Both the position numbers and the translations under genes were made by a program. Shown piece after piece: positions 1-7,016 of a stretch of 37,339 nucleotides of DNA (its first letter is position 1; the number at the start of each line of letters is the position of its first letter). The stretch spans positions 1 to 37,339 of the forward strand of contig NZ_BCQR01000125.1 in assembly GCF_001552175.1 (NCBI RefSeq). Reading direction: 5' to 3'. This stretch comes from Actinomadura kijaniata NBRC 14229 (GTDB taxonomy: Bacteria > Actinomycetota > Actinomycetes > Streptosporangiales > Streptosporangiaceae). The notes under the pieces were generated by a model. The model did not search any database, had not been told where the DNA came from, and saw only the letters and a list, made by a program, of their open reading frames with translations.

Positions 1-2
1 CC

Positions 3-1574
3 GCCGAACGCGCCGGCGCACGCGGCGCGCTGCCCACCGCCGTCCCGCTGATGGAGCGGGCCGCCCGGCTCAGCCCCGATCCGGCCGACCGGACCCGCCG
101 CCTCGTCCGCGCCGCCCAGACCGCGGTCACCGGCGGCCGCACCGAGGAGGCCGCCGACCTGGCCGACCGCGCCTGGGAGCTGGCCGAGGACGCGCCGTCG
201 CGGGCCGGGCTGGCGATGGTGCGCGCGACCGTGGAGTTCGAACGCGGCGTCCCGCACGGCACCGCCGACCTGCTCGCCGACAGCGCCGCCCCGGTCGCCG
301 CCGACGACCCCGGGCTCGCCCTGACCCTGCTGGTGATCGCGGCGGGCAACGCTTGGTCCTCCGGCGAACCCGCCGCCCTGCACCGGGCGGCGCGCCTGGC
401 CGCGCCGCTGCGCCCGGTCTCGCCGCCGCTCGTCGAGGGGATCGCCGCGCTGGCGCGGGTCATCGACGGCGACCACGCGAGGGGGCTGCCCGGGCTGCGG
501 TCCCTGGTGGAGGAGGCGCGCGCCGACCCGCCCGAAAGCCTCATCGCGCGGCTGTTCGTCATGGCGGCCGCGCAGCTCCTCGGCGCCGACGACGCCCTCG
601 CCGACCTGGCCGCCGCCGACGTCGCCCGGGCGCGCGGCCGCGGCCTGGCGGGCGCGCTGCCCCTCACCCTGCAACTGCTCGGCCACGCCCAGGCGGCCGC
701 GGGGCTGCGCCGCGACGCCGCCGCGACCGTCGCCGAGGCCCTCGACCTCGCCCATGCCACCGGCCAGGCCCACCGCGCCGGCCGCGTCGCCGCGGTGATC
801 GCCCGGCTCGCCGCCGTCGAGGGCGACGAGCGGCGCTGCCGGGACCAGGAACGGCACGCCACCACGGCCGAGTCGGCGGCGGCCGTCGCCTGTGCCCTGG
901 GCCTGCTCGACCTGGCCCACGGACGGCACGAGCGGGCGTCGCGCCGCCTGGAGGAGGCGACGGCCGGGCACACCGCCGCCGCCGTGTTCGCCCTGCCCGA
1001 CCTGGTGGAGGCGGCGGTCCGCGCCGACCACCCCGATCGCGCCGCCGGGCCGTTCGCGCGCTTCACCGCCTGGGCCGACGCCTCGGGGCAGCCCTGGGCC
1101 GCCGCCGTCGCCGCGCGCTGCCGCGCCCTGCTGCACCCCGCCGAGGAGCACTACCGCGACGCCCTCCGCCTGCACGAACAGGGCGGGCGGCCGTTCGAGC
1201 GGGCCCGCACCGAGCTGCTGTACGGCGAGTGGCTGCGCCGGGAACGCCGCCGCACCGACGCGCGGGAACCGCTGCGTTCGGCCCTGGCCCGCTTCGAGCA
1301 CCTGGGCGCCGCCCCCTGGGCCGACCGCGCCCGCGCCGAACTGCGCGCCACCGGAGAGGGCACCGCCCCCGCCGCCGCCCCCGGCCTGACCGACCGGCTC
1401 ACCCCGCAGGAACTCCAGATCGTGCGGCTCGCGGCGGCGGGCGTCAGCAACCGCGACATCGCCGCCCAGCTGTTCCTGAGCCACCGCACCGTCGAGTACC
1501 ACCTCTACAAGGCCTATCCGAAGCTCGGCGTCTCCTCCCGCGCCGAGCTGGCCCGGCTCGGCCTCGGCGGCTGA
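3..1574 (+). CDS. LuxR-family (LAL-type) transcriptional regulator, 5'-truncated
   Basis: The frame is open from the left window edge, so the internal ATG at 51 is not a convincing start and the protein begins outside the window. The visible ~523 residues are Ala/Arg-rich helical repeats of TPR type, matching the C-terminal half of large ATP-binding LuxR (LAL) regulators; the AAA/NB-ARC part would lie upstream. The last ~60 residues are a GerE/LuxR helix-turn-helix: LTPQELQIVRLAAAGVSNRD, then the recognition helix around SHRTVEYHL, then KLGVSSRAELARL. Such proteins usually activate nearby catabolic or secondary-metabolite genes as pathway-specific regulators. The oxidoreductase gene 106 nt downstream on the same strand is a possible target, but nothing in the sequence proves it. 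The HTH assignment is firm; the LAL assignment is inferred from the C-terminal architecture. Confidence 0.85.
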   Translation, partial: AERAGARGALPTAVPLMERAARLSPDPADRTRRLVRAAQTAVTGGRTEEAADLADRAWELAEDAPSRAGLAMVRATVEFERGVPHGTADLLADSAAPVAADDPGLALTLLVIAAGNAWSSGEPAALHRAARLAAPLRPVSPPLVEGIAALARVIDGDHARGLPGLRSLVEEARADPPESLIARLFVMAAAQLLGADDALADLAAADVARARGRGLAGALPLTLQLLGHAQAAAGLRRDAAATVAEALDLAHATGQAHRAGRVAAVIARLAAVEGDERRCRDQERHATTAESAAAVACALGLLDLAHGRHERASRRLEEATAGHTAAAVFALPDLVEAAVRADHPDRAAGPFARFTAWADASGQPWAAAVAARCRALLHPAEEHYRDALRLHEQGGRPFERARTELLYGEWLRRERRRTDAREPLRSALARFEHLGAAPWADRARAELRATGEGTAPAAAPGLTDRLTPQELQIVRLAAAGVSNRDIAAQLFLSHRTVEYHLYKAYPKLGVSSRAELARLGLGG

Positions 1575-1680
1575 CCGGCGGCTGACCGGCGGCCACTACG
1601 GTGGTCGCACGGATTCGCCCCAGTGGTCCCCCTCCCTAACGTCGTGACCAGTTGAAACGCACGACCGAACGGAGACGGAC

Positions 1681-2598
1681 ATGAGCAGGGCGGTTGTTTT
1701 CCACGAGCCGGGCGGACCCGAGGTGCTGCGCGTCGAGGACCTCCCCGAACCGCAGGCGGGACCCGGCGAGGTACGGATCAGGACCAGGGCGGCGGGCGTG
1801 CAGCCGTTCGACGTGGCGGTCGTGGAGGGGTGGCTGCCCGCCTTCGCCACCGACCGGGGCTGGCCCCGGATCCCGGGCAACGAGTTCGCCGGGGTGATCG
1901 ACCGGATCGGCGAGGGCGTCACCGGGTTCGCCGTCGGCGACGAGGTGCTGGGCTTCGGGCTGCTGAACTCCTACCGCGAGCACGTGGTCGCCCCCGCCGA
2001 GCACATCACCGCCAAGCCCGCCGCGATGCCGTGGGAGGTGGCGGGCGGGTTCACCGCCGCCGCGCAGACCGCGCACATCGCCATCGAGGAGCTGGACGTC
2101 CGGGAGGGCGAGACCGTCCTGGTGCACGGCGCGGCCGGGGCCGTCGGCGGCGTCGCCTCCCAGCTCGCCCGGCTGCGGGGCGCGACCGTGATCGGCGCGG
2201 CCCGCGAGGCGCAGCACGACTACCTGCGCTCCCTCGGCGTGGTCCCCGTCGCCTACGGTCCCGAATTCGTCGAACGCGTCCGCGCGCTCGCGGGCGGCGA
2301 CGTGCACGCCTCCGTCGACGGCGTCGGCGGCCAGGCCCTGGACGCCACCCTCGAACTGGTCGAGCACCGCGGCCGCATCGTCACCCTGGTCGACCACGGC
2401 CGGAGCGAGGAGCTGGGCATCCTGGTCACCCCCGCCAAGCGCTCGGCCGCGCGGCTGGCCGCGCTGGCCGACCTGTACGCGCAGGGGAGGCTGTCGTTCC
2501 ACATCCACGCCGCGTTCCCGCTGGAACGCGCCGCCGACGCCCACCGGCACCACGCCAGGGGAGGCGTCCGCGGAAAGATCGTGCTGACCGTCGACTGA
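1681..2598 (+). CDS. Zinc-free medium-chain NADP-dependent oxidoreductase (quinone reductase-like)
   Basis: This is a 305-residue MDR-superfamily protein. The N-terminal GroES-like domain (about 1-115) opens with AVVFHEPGGPEVLRVEDLPEP and has the GNEFAGVIDRIGEGVTGF block. A Rossmann domain follows with the nucleotide motif VHGAAGAVGG at about 148-157. The cysteine ligands of zinc-dependent alcohol dehydrogenases are absent, which places it with quinone reductases and enoyl reductases. The end (RGGVRGKIVLTVD) is typical of the family, and the length is close to the usual ~310-330. Start ATG is preceded by GGAG at a good distance; TAACGT at 1637-1642 is a possible -10. Substrate is unknown. The gene is convergent with the roadblock operon, with a strong hairpin between them. 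Confidence 0.9.
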   Translation: MSRAVVFHEPGGPEVLRVEDLPEPQAGPGEVRIRTRAAGVQPFDVAVVEGWLPAFATDRGWPRIPGNEFAGVIDRIGEGVTGFAVGDEVLGFGLLNSYREHVVAPAEHITAKPAAMPWEVAGGFTAAAQTAHIAIEELDVREGETVLVHGAAGAVGGVASQLARLRGATVIGAAREAQHDYLRSLGVVPVAYGPEFVERVRALAGGDVHASVDGVGGQALDATLELVEHRGRIVTLVDHGRSEELGILVTPAKRSAARLAALADLYAQGRLSFHIHAAFPLERAADAHRHHARGGVRGKIVLTVD

Positions 2599-2616
2599 GC
2601 GCGGGCGTCGCGGGGG

Positions 2617-2648
2617 GCGTCCGGCACGGGCCGGGCGCCCCCGGACGC
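2617..2648. terminator. GC-rich hairpin between convergent genes
   Basis: Perfect 8-bp stem: GCGTCCGG at 2617-2624 pairs with CCGGACGC at 2641-2648 around a 16-nt GC loop that can fold further. It lies between the stop of the oxidoreductase (2598) and the stop of the roadblock gene (2651). There is no T-tract, as is common in actinobacteria. It could act in both directions. Confidence 0.6.
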
Positions 2649-2650
2649 GG

Positions 2651-3022
2651 TCAGACCTCGACGATCTCCTCGATGCCCTTGAGCTGGTGGCGGGCCAACG
2701 CCAGGTTGGCGCGGTTGCGGTCCAGCGCGAGGTAGAGGAACAGGCCCTTGCCCTTGCGGCCGCTGACCGGGCGGATGATGTGGTACTGGCCGGTCAGGGT
2801 GATGAGGATGTCCTCGATGTCGTCCTTGATGTTGAGCTGCTCCATCGTGCGCATCTTGGCGCGCACGACCTCGGTGTTCCCGGCGGAGGCGACCTGCAGG
2901 TCCAGGGACTTGGAGCTGCCCAGCATGCCCAGCGCCATGCCGCTGTTGTAGTCCACCAGCGCGGCGCCGGCCGCGCCGTCGATCGCCATCATGTCCTTGA
3001 GGACCACGTCGATGTTCGTCAT
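2651..3022 (-). CDS. Roadblock/LC7 domain protein (third of three in operon)
   Basis: A single-domain protein of 123 residues with the roadblock/LC7 (MglB-like) fold. Typical segments are an N-terminal helix, LVDYNSGMALG, SAGNTEVVRAKMRTMEQLN, an amphipathic strand pair ITLTGQYHIIRPV, then FLYLALDRNRANLALARHQL. Family members dimerise and usually act as regulators of small Ras-like GTPases; in actinomycete conservons the roadblock protein (CvnB) partners the GTPase CvnD. Start ATG 3022 follows an AAGGGAA site, 13 nt after the stop of the upstream gene. It resembles the first gene of this operon (4293-4685) closely in layout, suggesting duplication. No GTPase gene is nearby, so the partner must be encoded elsewhere or be absent. 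Confidence 0.9.
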   Translation of the reverse strand: MTNIDVVLKDMMAIDGAAGAALVDYNSGMALGMLGSSKSLDLQVASAGNTEVVRAKMRTMEQLNIKDDIEDILITLTGQYHIIRPVSGRKGKGLFLYLALDRNRANLALARHQLKGIEEIVEV

Positions 3023-3035
3023 GCGGTGTTCCCTT

Positions 3036-3536
3036 TCACTCGGTTGGGTGCCGGTCGTCTGGGTGCCGGTCGTCCCGCGACGCGGCCAGGTGCTCGCCGA
3101 TCGCGCGGGCGACGGGGCGGGACTCCAGGTGCAGGCGGCCGACGTTGACGCCGGACTCCGCCAGCACGGTCAGCGACGCCGTCCAGCCCGCCGAGTAGAC
3201 GACGACGTATCCGTTGGTGCCGTGCACGACGACCTCGTGGAAGGCGCCGCCGTGCGCGGTCGAGGCCAGCCGGTGCGACAGCGACAGCTCCGCGGACGTC
3301 AGCGCCGCCATCCCGGCGGGCTCGACGTCCGGCGGCAGGTCGTGGGCGATGAGCATGCCGTCGGAGGAGGCCACCAGGCTGCCGGTGAGCCGGGCGATCC
3401 GGGCGCGCAGCCCCTTCAGCTCCGCCAGCACCACCGGATCCGGTTCCATCGGGTAGCCCGTCGTGTCCTCGGTCCCGTCCGCCACCCTCGTCAGCCTCGC
3501 CATCAGTTCCCCCAGCCGTCTCCTGCGCGCGGTCAC
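3036..3536 (-). CDS. Roadblock/LC7 domain protein with N-terminal helical extension
   Basis: I chose the GTG at 3536 because it overlaps the stop of the upstream gene in a GTGA junction; a longer reading from 3596 would run well into that gene. The product is 166 residues. Residues 1-40 are a basic, helical leader. The roadblock core follows (LKGLRARIARLTGSLVASSD, then ELSLSHRLASTAHGGAFHEV, VVHGTNGYVVVYSAG, LTVLAESGVNVGRLHLESRP). It is more divergent than its two roadblock neighbours and has the longer N-terminus, so it may form a heterodimer with one of them. The C-terminus is short, charged and repetitive (DDRHPDDRHPTE). The family assignment rests on fold pattern and context. Confidence 0.8.
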   Translation of the reverse strand: MTARRRRLGELMARLTRVADGTEDTTGYPMEPDPVVLAELKGLRARIARLTGSLVASSDGMLIAHDLPPDVEPAGMAALTSAELSLSHRLASTAHGGAFHEVVVHGTNGYVVVYSAGWTASLTVLAESGVNVGRLHLESRPVARAIGEHLAASRDDRHPDDRHPTE

Positions 3537-4303
3537 GCGAGTTCCTCCAACGCCCTGCGCAGCCGGACGAGCACGTCGTGGTCGACCGGCTCCCACCGCC
3601 CCGGCGGCTCGGCCGGCGCGGCCTCCCGCGAGGCGGCCCGCCGCCGGGGCAGCCGCTCCGCCCCGACGGAGGGAGCCTCGCCGGGGGGCGCCTCCACCAG
3701 CCCCCCGTCGCGCAGCGCCCGCACCGCCAGCACGCAGCCGAACGCGCTGCGGCCCAGGTCGCGTGCCAGTTCGACGGGGGTGCGCCGCCCGTCGGCGTTG
3801 AGCAGCACCTCGGCCTGCAGGCCGGTCAGGATCACCCGCTGCCGCCGGACCCGCCGCACCGGAACGACCGGGCAGCGGTCCACCGCCTCGGGCGCGCCGA
3901 GGAGGTCGCGGCGGCGCGCCTGCTCGTGCGCCAGCGTCGCCGGGGTGATCCGGCAGAACGGGGCGAGCCAGTGCGGCGGCCCCTCCCGGAACCGGGCCCG
4001 CCGCCCGTCCGGCTCGACGTCCGGGTCGAGCAGGAGGCAGGCCGCGTCGAACGTCGCCAGCAGCGCCATCGCCTCCAGCAGCGGCGCGCCGAGTGCGGCG
4101 ACGGCCGCCGCGCGGTCTTCCGGGACGGCCCGTCCCGACGCGCGCGCCATCGCCTCCAGCCCGGCGGTCCGCGTGCTCTCGGCGTAGACGACGGCCCCTT
4201 CGGCGAGGTGGAACGCGCCCCCGTCCCCGACGGAGAGGACGCCGGTGCGGCGTTCGCGTTCCAGCCGCCGCAGTTCCGCCGCCAGGGCGTCGTCACCGGG
4301 CAT
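3533..4303 (-). CDS. DUF4388-like / winged-helix regulator in the roadblock operon
   Basis: A 256-residue protein with two recognisable parts. Residues ~8-75 (RTGVLSVGDGGAFHLAEGAV and following) resemble the DUF4388 (PATAN-like) pattern: glycine-rich strands, then a 'G-x-V-x-x-A' turn and a helix. Residues ~155-205 (VILTGLQAEVLLNADGRRTP, then ELARDLGRSAFGCVLAVRAL and RDGGLVEAP) look like a winged helix similar in layout to DUF742 (CvnC) of conservons. The C-terminal ~50 residues are Ala/Pro/Arg-rich and probably disordered. Its first 11 nt overlap the end of the upstream roadblock gene and its stop overlaps the next start (GTGA), so the genes are translationally coupled. A role as the output or adaptor for the roadblock proteins is inference. 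Confidence 0.7.
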   Translation of the reverse strand: MPGDDALAAELRRLERERRTGVLSVGDGGAFHLAEGAVVYAESTRTAGLEAMARASGRAVPEDRAAAVAALGAPLLEAMALLATFDAACLLLDPDVEPDGRRARFREGPPHWLAPFCRITPATLAHEQARRRDLLGAPEAVDRCPVVPVRRVRRQRVILTGLQAEVLLNADGRRTPVELARDLGRSAFGCVLAVRALRDGGLVEAPPGEAPSVGAERLPRRRAASREAAPAEPPGRWEPVDHDVLVRLRRALEELA

Positions 4304-4685
4304 CCCCGGCCTCCGCCAATTCTCCGATGATCTCCTTGAGGCGGATCCGGGCCAGCGCCAGATTGCCTTTGTCGCGGTCGATCAGCAGATGCAGGAAAAG
4401 GTTCCCGTCGAACGCGGTTCCGACGAGCGCGAGCAGGTGGTAGCCGCCCGCCCCGCACACGATGATCTCGTCGATGGCGTCGCCGGAGGCGGTGGCCGAC
4501 AGCGCCGGGGTGGCCATGACGGCCCGCACGACCTCGGTGGTCCCGGCGGCCGTCTCGTGCTGGTCGACCGGCTCGGCGCGGCCCGCGGCGGCGACCGCCA
4601 GCCCGCTGGAGCCGTCCACCAGCGTGACGTTCCGCGCGCCGGGAATCTCCATGATCCGAACCAGGCAACCGTCAATGCCGAGCAC
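4293..4685 (-). CDS. Roadblock/LC7 domain protein (first gene of operon)
   Basis: A 130-residue roadblock/LC7 protein. I kept the GTG start at 4685 rather than the internal ATG at 4652 because residue for residue it lines up with the third operon gene: LGIDGCLVRIMEIPGARNVT matches TNIDVVLKDMMAIDGAAGAA. Later parts also correspond: GTTEVVRAVMATPALSATAS, IIVCGAGGYHLLALV, FLHLLIDRDKGNLALARIRL. The C-terminus overlaps the next gene by 11 nt. Upstream lies an AT-rich leader with an imperfect palindrome at 4715-4730 that may control the whole operon. Known relatives regulate Ras-like GTPases at the membrane; no GTPase is in this operon. Confidence 0.88.
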   Translation of the reverse strand: MLGIDGCLVRIMEIPGARNVTLVDGSSGLAVAAAGRAEPVDQHETAAGTTEVVRAVMATPALSATASGDAIDEIIVCGAGGYHLLALVGTAFDGNLFLHLLIDRDKGNLALARIRLKEIIGELAEAGDAR

Positions 4686-4714
4686 CGCCCACCCCGCCCC
4701 GTGTGAGTGCAGAT

Positions 4715-4730
4715 GGGGTGACGTTACCCC
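4715..4730. promoter_or_regulatory. Candidate operator/promoter of roadblock operon
   Basis: GGGGTGACGTTACCCC is a 16-bp near-palindrome (arms GGGGT/ACCCC, centre ACGT). It sits 30-45 nt upstream of the GTG start at 4685. Read on the minus strand it contains TAACGT, which fits a TANNNT -10 element, so a repressor bound here would block transcription. No convincing -35 was seen. Confidence 0.4.
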
Positions 4731-4798
4731 CGGATTAGTGGCGCTGTACGGCGAAACATCGGTTTATTGCAGCCATTTTCTGTCATGGCCATAAATGG

Positions 4799-4824
4799 GA
4801 TAAATATACTCTCTAGTATTTATC
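4799..4824 (-). terminator. AT-rich hairpin at end of WYL gene
   Basis: GATAAAT..ACT (4799-4810) pairs with AGTATTTATC (4815-4824) around CTCT with a 2-nt bulge. It overlaps the TAA stop of the WYL gene (4820-4822). It is unusually A/T-rich for this genome and part of an AT-rich stretch from about 4740 to 4825. It may be a weak terminator or a structured leader. Confidence 0.4.
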
Positions 4825-5797
4825 TTCCGTCCTTTTCCGGGAGGTTCGCCGCCCGCAGCGCGCGGGCCCCGAGTTCTCCCAGGTGGTCGCGGAGTTCCGG
4901 CGGGCCGTGCACCTCGAACTCGCAGCCCAGCATGATCAGCCGGGCGGCCAGCCACTCCAGCGTGTCGGCGTACCCGCGCAACCGGCAGGAGTCCGGACCC
5001 CGCGCCTCCAGGTCCAGGCCCCGCTCCCCCAGCCGGACGCGGACCTGCTCGACCGGCATCCGCAACGTCACGTCGGCCTCGTAGACCGGGGCCGAGGAGT
5101 AGAGCTTGTCGCGCACGAACTCCGCCGGATCCCCCTCCGGCGGCACGCGCTCGGCGAACCGCTCCCCGGTGGCGAACGGCTCGGCCATCCGGTCCACCCG
5201 GAACACCCGCCAGTCGTCGCGGCCGTTGTCGTAGGCGAGCAGGTACCAGCGGCGGCCCGAGGCCACCAGGCGGTAGGGCTCGACGCGCCGCCGCCCCTCG
5301 CTCCCGTCGGCGGCGCGGTAGCGGAAGCGGAGCCGTTCCCCGGCCGCCGCGGCCGAGGCCACCACGGCCAGCACGTCCGGGTCGACGCTCGGCCCGTCGA
5401 CGGTCGGCAGCGGAACGGTGGCGGCGTTGAGCGTGCTCACCCGGTGCCGCAGCCGCGACGGCAGCACCTGCTCCAGCTTGGCGAGCGCGCGGACCGACGC
5501 CTCCTCGATGCCCTCGATCGGGTTCCCGGCGGCCGTGCGCAGCCCGATCCCGATCGCGACCGCCTCCTCGTCGTCCAGCAGCAGCGGCGGCATCGCCTTG
5601 CCCGCCACCAGCCGGTACCCGCCGTCGGGGCCCATCGTCGCCCGCACGGGGTAGCCCAGCTCCCGCAGCCGTTCGATGTCGCGCCGGATGGTGCGGGGGC
5701 TGACGCCGAGCCGTGCGGCCAGCTCGCTGCCCGCCCACTCGCGCGGGGTCTGCAACAGGGACAGCAGGCTCAGCAGCCGCGCCGGTGTATCCGCCAT
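4820..5797 (-). CDS. YafY-like transcriptional regulator (HTH + WYL domain)
   Basis: A 325-residue protein. The N-terminal HTH (DeoR/HTH_11 type) spans about residues 7-60: LLSLLSLLQ, WAGSELAARLGVSPRTIRRD, IERLRELGYPVRATMGPDGG, YRL. The central linker carries LLLDDEEAVAIGIGLRTAAG. The WYL domain covers about 135-235, with RFRYRAADGSEGRRRVEPYR, RRWYLLAYDNGRDDWRVFRV and DRM. A WCX-type C-terminal domain follows. Length is normal. WYL domains in other regulators bind nucleic acids or nucleotides and often report DNA damage or phage attack. It is divergent from an AlkZ-like gene whose start is 63 bp away, making that gene the obvious candidate target. It ends with a TAA stop inside an AT-rich hairpin. 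Confidence 0.9.
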   Translation of the reverse strand: MADTPARLLSLLSLLQTPREWAGSELAARLGVSPRTIRRDIERLRELGYPVRATMGPDGGYRLVAGKAMPPLLLDDEEAVAIGIGLRTAAGNPIEGIEEASVRALAKLEQVLPSRLRHRVSTLNAATVPLPTVDGPSVDPDVLAVVASAAAAGERLRFRYRAADGSEGRRRVEPYRLVASGRRWYLLAYDNGRDDWRVFRVDRMAEPFATGERFAERVPPEGDPAEFVRDKLYSSAPVYEADVTLRMPVEQVRVRLGERGLDLEARGPDSCRLRGYADTLEWLAARLIMLGCEFEVHGPPELRDHLGELGARALRAANLPEKDGR

Positions 5798-5847
5798 GCG
5801 GTCCAGGATGACGGAGGTCTAGGACAGAAGTCGACCTAATCGGTCCC

Positions 5848-5853
5848 TAGTGT
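5848..5853 (+). promoter_or_regulatory. Candidate -10 element, leaderless transcript of AlkZ-like gene
   Basis: TAGTGT (TANNNT type) lies 7 nt before the ATG at 5861, the spacing expected when transcription starts at the start codon. No Shine-Dalgarno sequence precedes that ATG. AGGTC/GACCT half-sites (5815-5837) lie just upstream and could bind the divergent WYL regulator. Confidence 0.45.
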
Positions 5854-5860
5854 GATCAGC

Positions 5861-6994
5861 ATGATGACTTGGACCCAGGTACACGCCCGCCGCCTGCTCC
5901 GCCACGGGCTCACCGCGCCGCACGCGAACGCCGTCGAGGCGGTGGCCGCGATGGCGGGCACCCACGCGCAGGTCATGTCGGCGGCGGAGCTGGCGATCGC
6001 GCTGCGGATGAAGGACGCCACCCGCGCCGACGTCCGCGCGGCGCTGTGGGAGGACCGCGACCTGGTCAAGACCTACGGCCCGCGGGGCACCGTGCACCTG
6101 CTGCCCGCCCGCGACCTGGACATGTGGGTCGGCGCGCTGTCGGCGCTGCCCCCCGGACGCGACCCGATGCCGCCCCGGGTGCGGATGACGCCCGAGCAGA
6201 CCGAGCAGGTCCTCGCGGCGATCGGGGACGCCCTGGCCGACGCGGAGCTGACGGCCGACGAGCTGACCGAGGAGATCGTCGCGCGTACCGGCCCCTGGGC
6301 GGGCGACCCGGTGATGGAGGCGTTCCAGGGCAAATGGCCGCGCTGGCGGCAGGCGACGGCCCTGGCGGCGTTCCGGGGCGTGCTGTGCTTCGGCCCCACC
6401 CGGGACCGCAAGGCCACCTACACCAACCCGCGCCGCCACATCCCGGGCTTCCGCCCGCTGGACGGGACCGAGGCGCTGGCCCGCCTGGTCCCGGCCTACC
6501 TGCACGCCTACGGGCCCTCCACCCCGCAGCGGTTCGCGCACTGGCTCAACGCGCCGGTGACCTGGGCCAAGGAGGTGTTCGCGTCGCTGGGCGACGCGCT
6601 GGAGCCGGTGGAGGTCGAGGGCGCGCGCGCCTGGGTGGCGGCCGGTGACGCCGAGATGCCGGAGGAGCCGCCGCGCGGTGTCCTGCTGCTCCCCTACTTC
6701 GACGGCTATGCCTACCGCGTCGGCAACGTTCCGCCCGAGGCGATGTATCCGGGACGCGCCGCCGAGCGCGTGCTGCCCGCCAACTTCCAGTACCTCGTGG
6801 TGGACGGCGTGGTCGCGGGCCTGTGGCACCAGCGCCGCTCCGGCCGCCGCATCGCCGTCACCGTCGAGCCGCTGGTCCCGCTGACCGCCGCGTACCGCAC
6901 CGCCCTGGACGAGCAGGTCGAGCGCGTCGCGACCGTCCTGGAGGGCCGGGCCGGGCTGACGATCGGCGAGGTGACGACCGGCGGCCACGCCTGA
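5861..6994 (+). CDS. AlkZ-like winged-helix DNA-binding protein (HTH_42 family, HAQ motif)
   Basis: A ~377-residue member of the winged-helix family that includes the DNA glycosylases AlkZ and YcaQ. I chose ATG 5861 over GTG 5852 because of the leaderless -10 at 5848. Family hallmarks include the N-terminal QVHARRLLRHGLT, then AGTHAQVMSAAELAIALR, VKTYGPRGTVHLLPARDL, WPRWRQATALAAFRGVLCFG, the mid-protein LDGTEALARLVPAYLHAYGP and GLWHQRRSGRRIAVTVEPL. AlkZ and YcaQ use a Q-x-Q or Q-x-D pair; here the equivalent place reads His35-Ala36-Gln37. Interstrand-crosslink unhooking or alkyl-base excision is possible but not shown. It is divergent from the WYL regulator and convergent with the TetR gene. 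Confidence 0.82.
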   Translation: MMTWTQVHARRLLRHGLTAPHANAVEAVAAMAGTHAQVMSAAELAIALRMKDATRADVRAALWEDRDLVKTYGPRGTVHLLPARDLDMWVGALSALPPGRDPMPPRVRMTPEQTEQVLAAIGDALADAELTADELTEEIVARTGPWAGDPVMEAFQGKWPRWRQATALAAFRGVLCFGPTRDRKATYTNPRRHIPGFRPLDGTEALARLVPAYLHAYGPSTPQRFAHWLNAPVTWAKEVFASLGDALEPVEVEGARAWVAAGDAEMPEEPPRGVLLLPYFDGYAYRVGNVPPEAMYPGRAAERVLPANFQYLVVDGVVAGLWHQRRSGRRIAVTVEPLVPLTAAYRTALDEQVERVATVLEGRAGLTIGEVTTGGHA

Positions 6995-7016
6995 CCGTCC
7001 CCGCGCGCGGACGTCA
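6992..7016. terminator. Hairpin spanning both stop codons of convergent genes
   Basis: TGACCGTCC (6992-7000) pairs with GGACGTCA (7009-7016), an 8-bp stem with one bulged C and a CCGCGCGC loop. The left arm begins with the TGA stop of the AlkZ-like gene; the right arm ends with the complement of the TGA stop of the TetR gene. It could serve as a bidirectional terminator. Confidence 0.5.

Noticed and set aside
2651..4685. Complete conservon (cvn) locus
   Set aside because: There is no histidine kinase, no true DUF742 protein by clear motif and no Ras-like GTPase, so it cannot be called a conservon.
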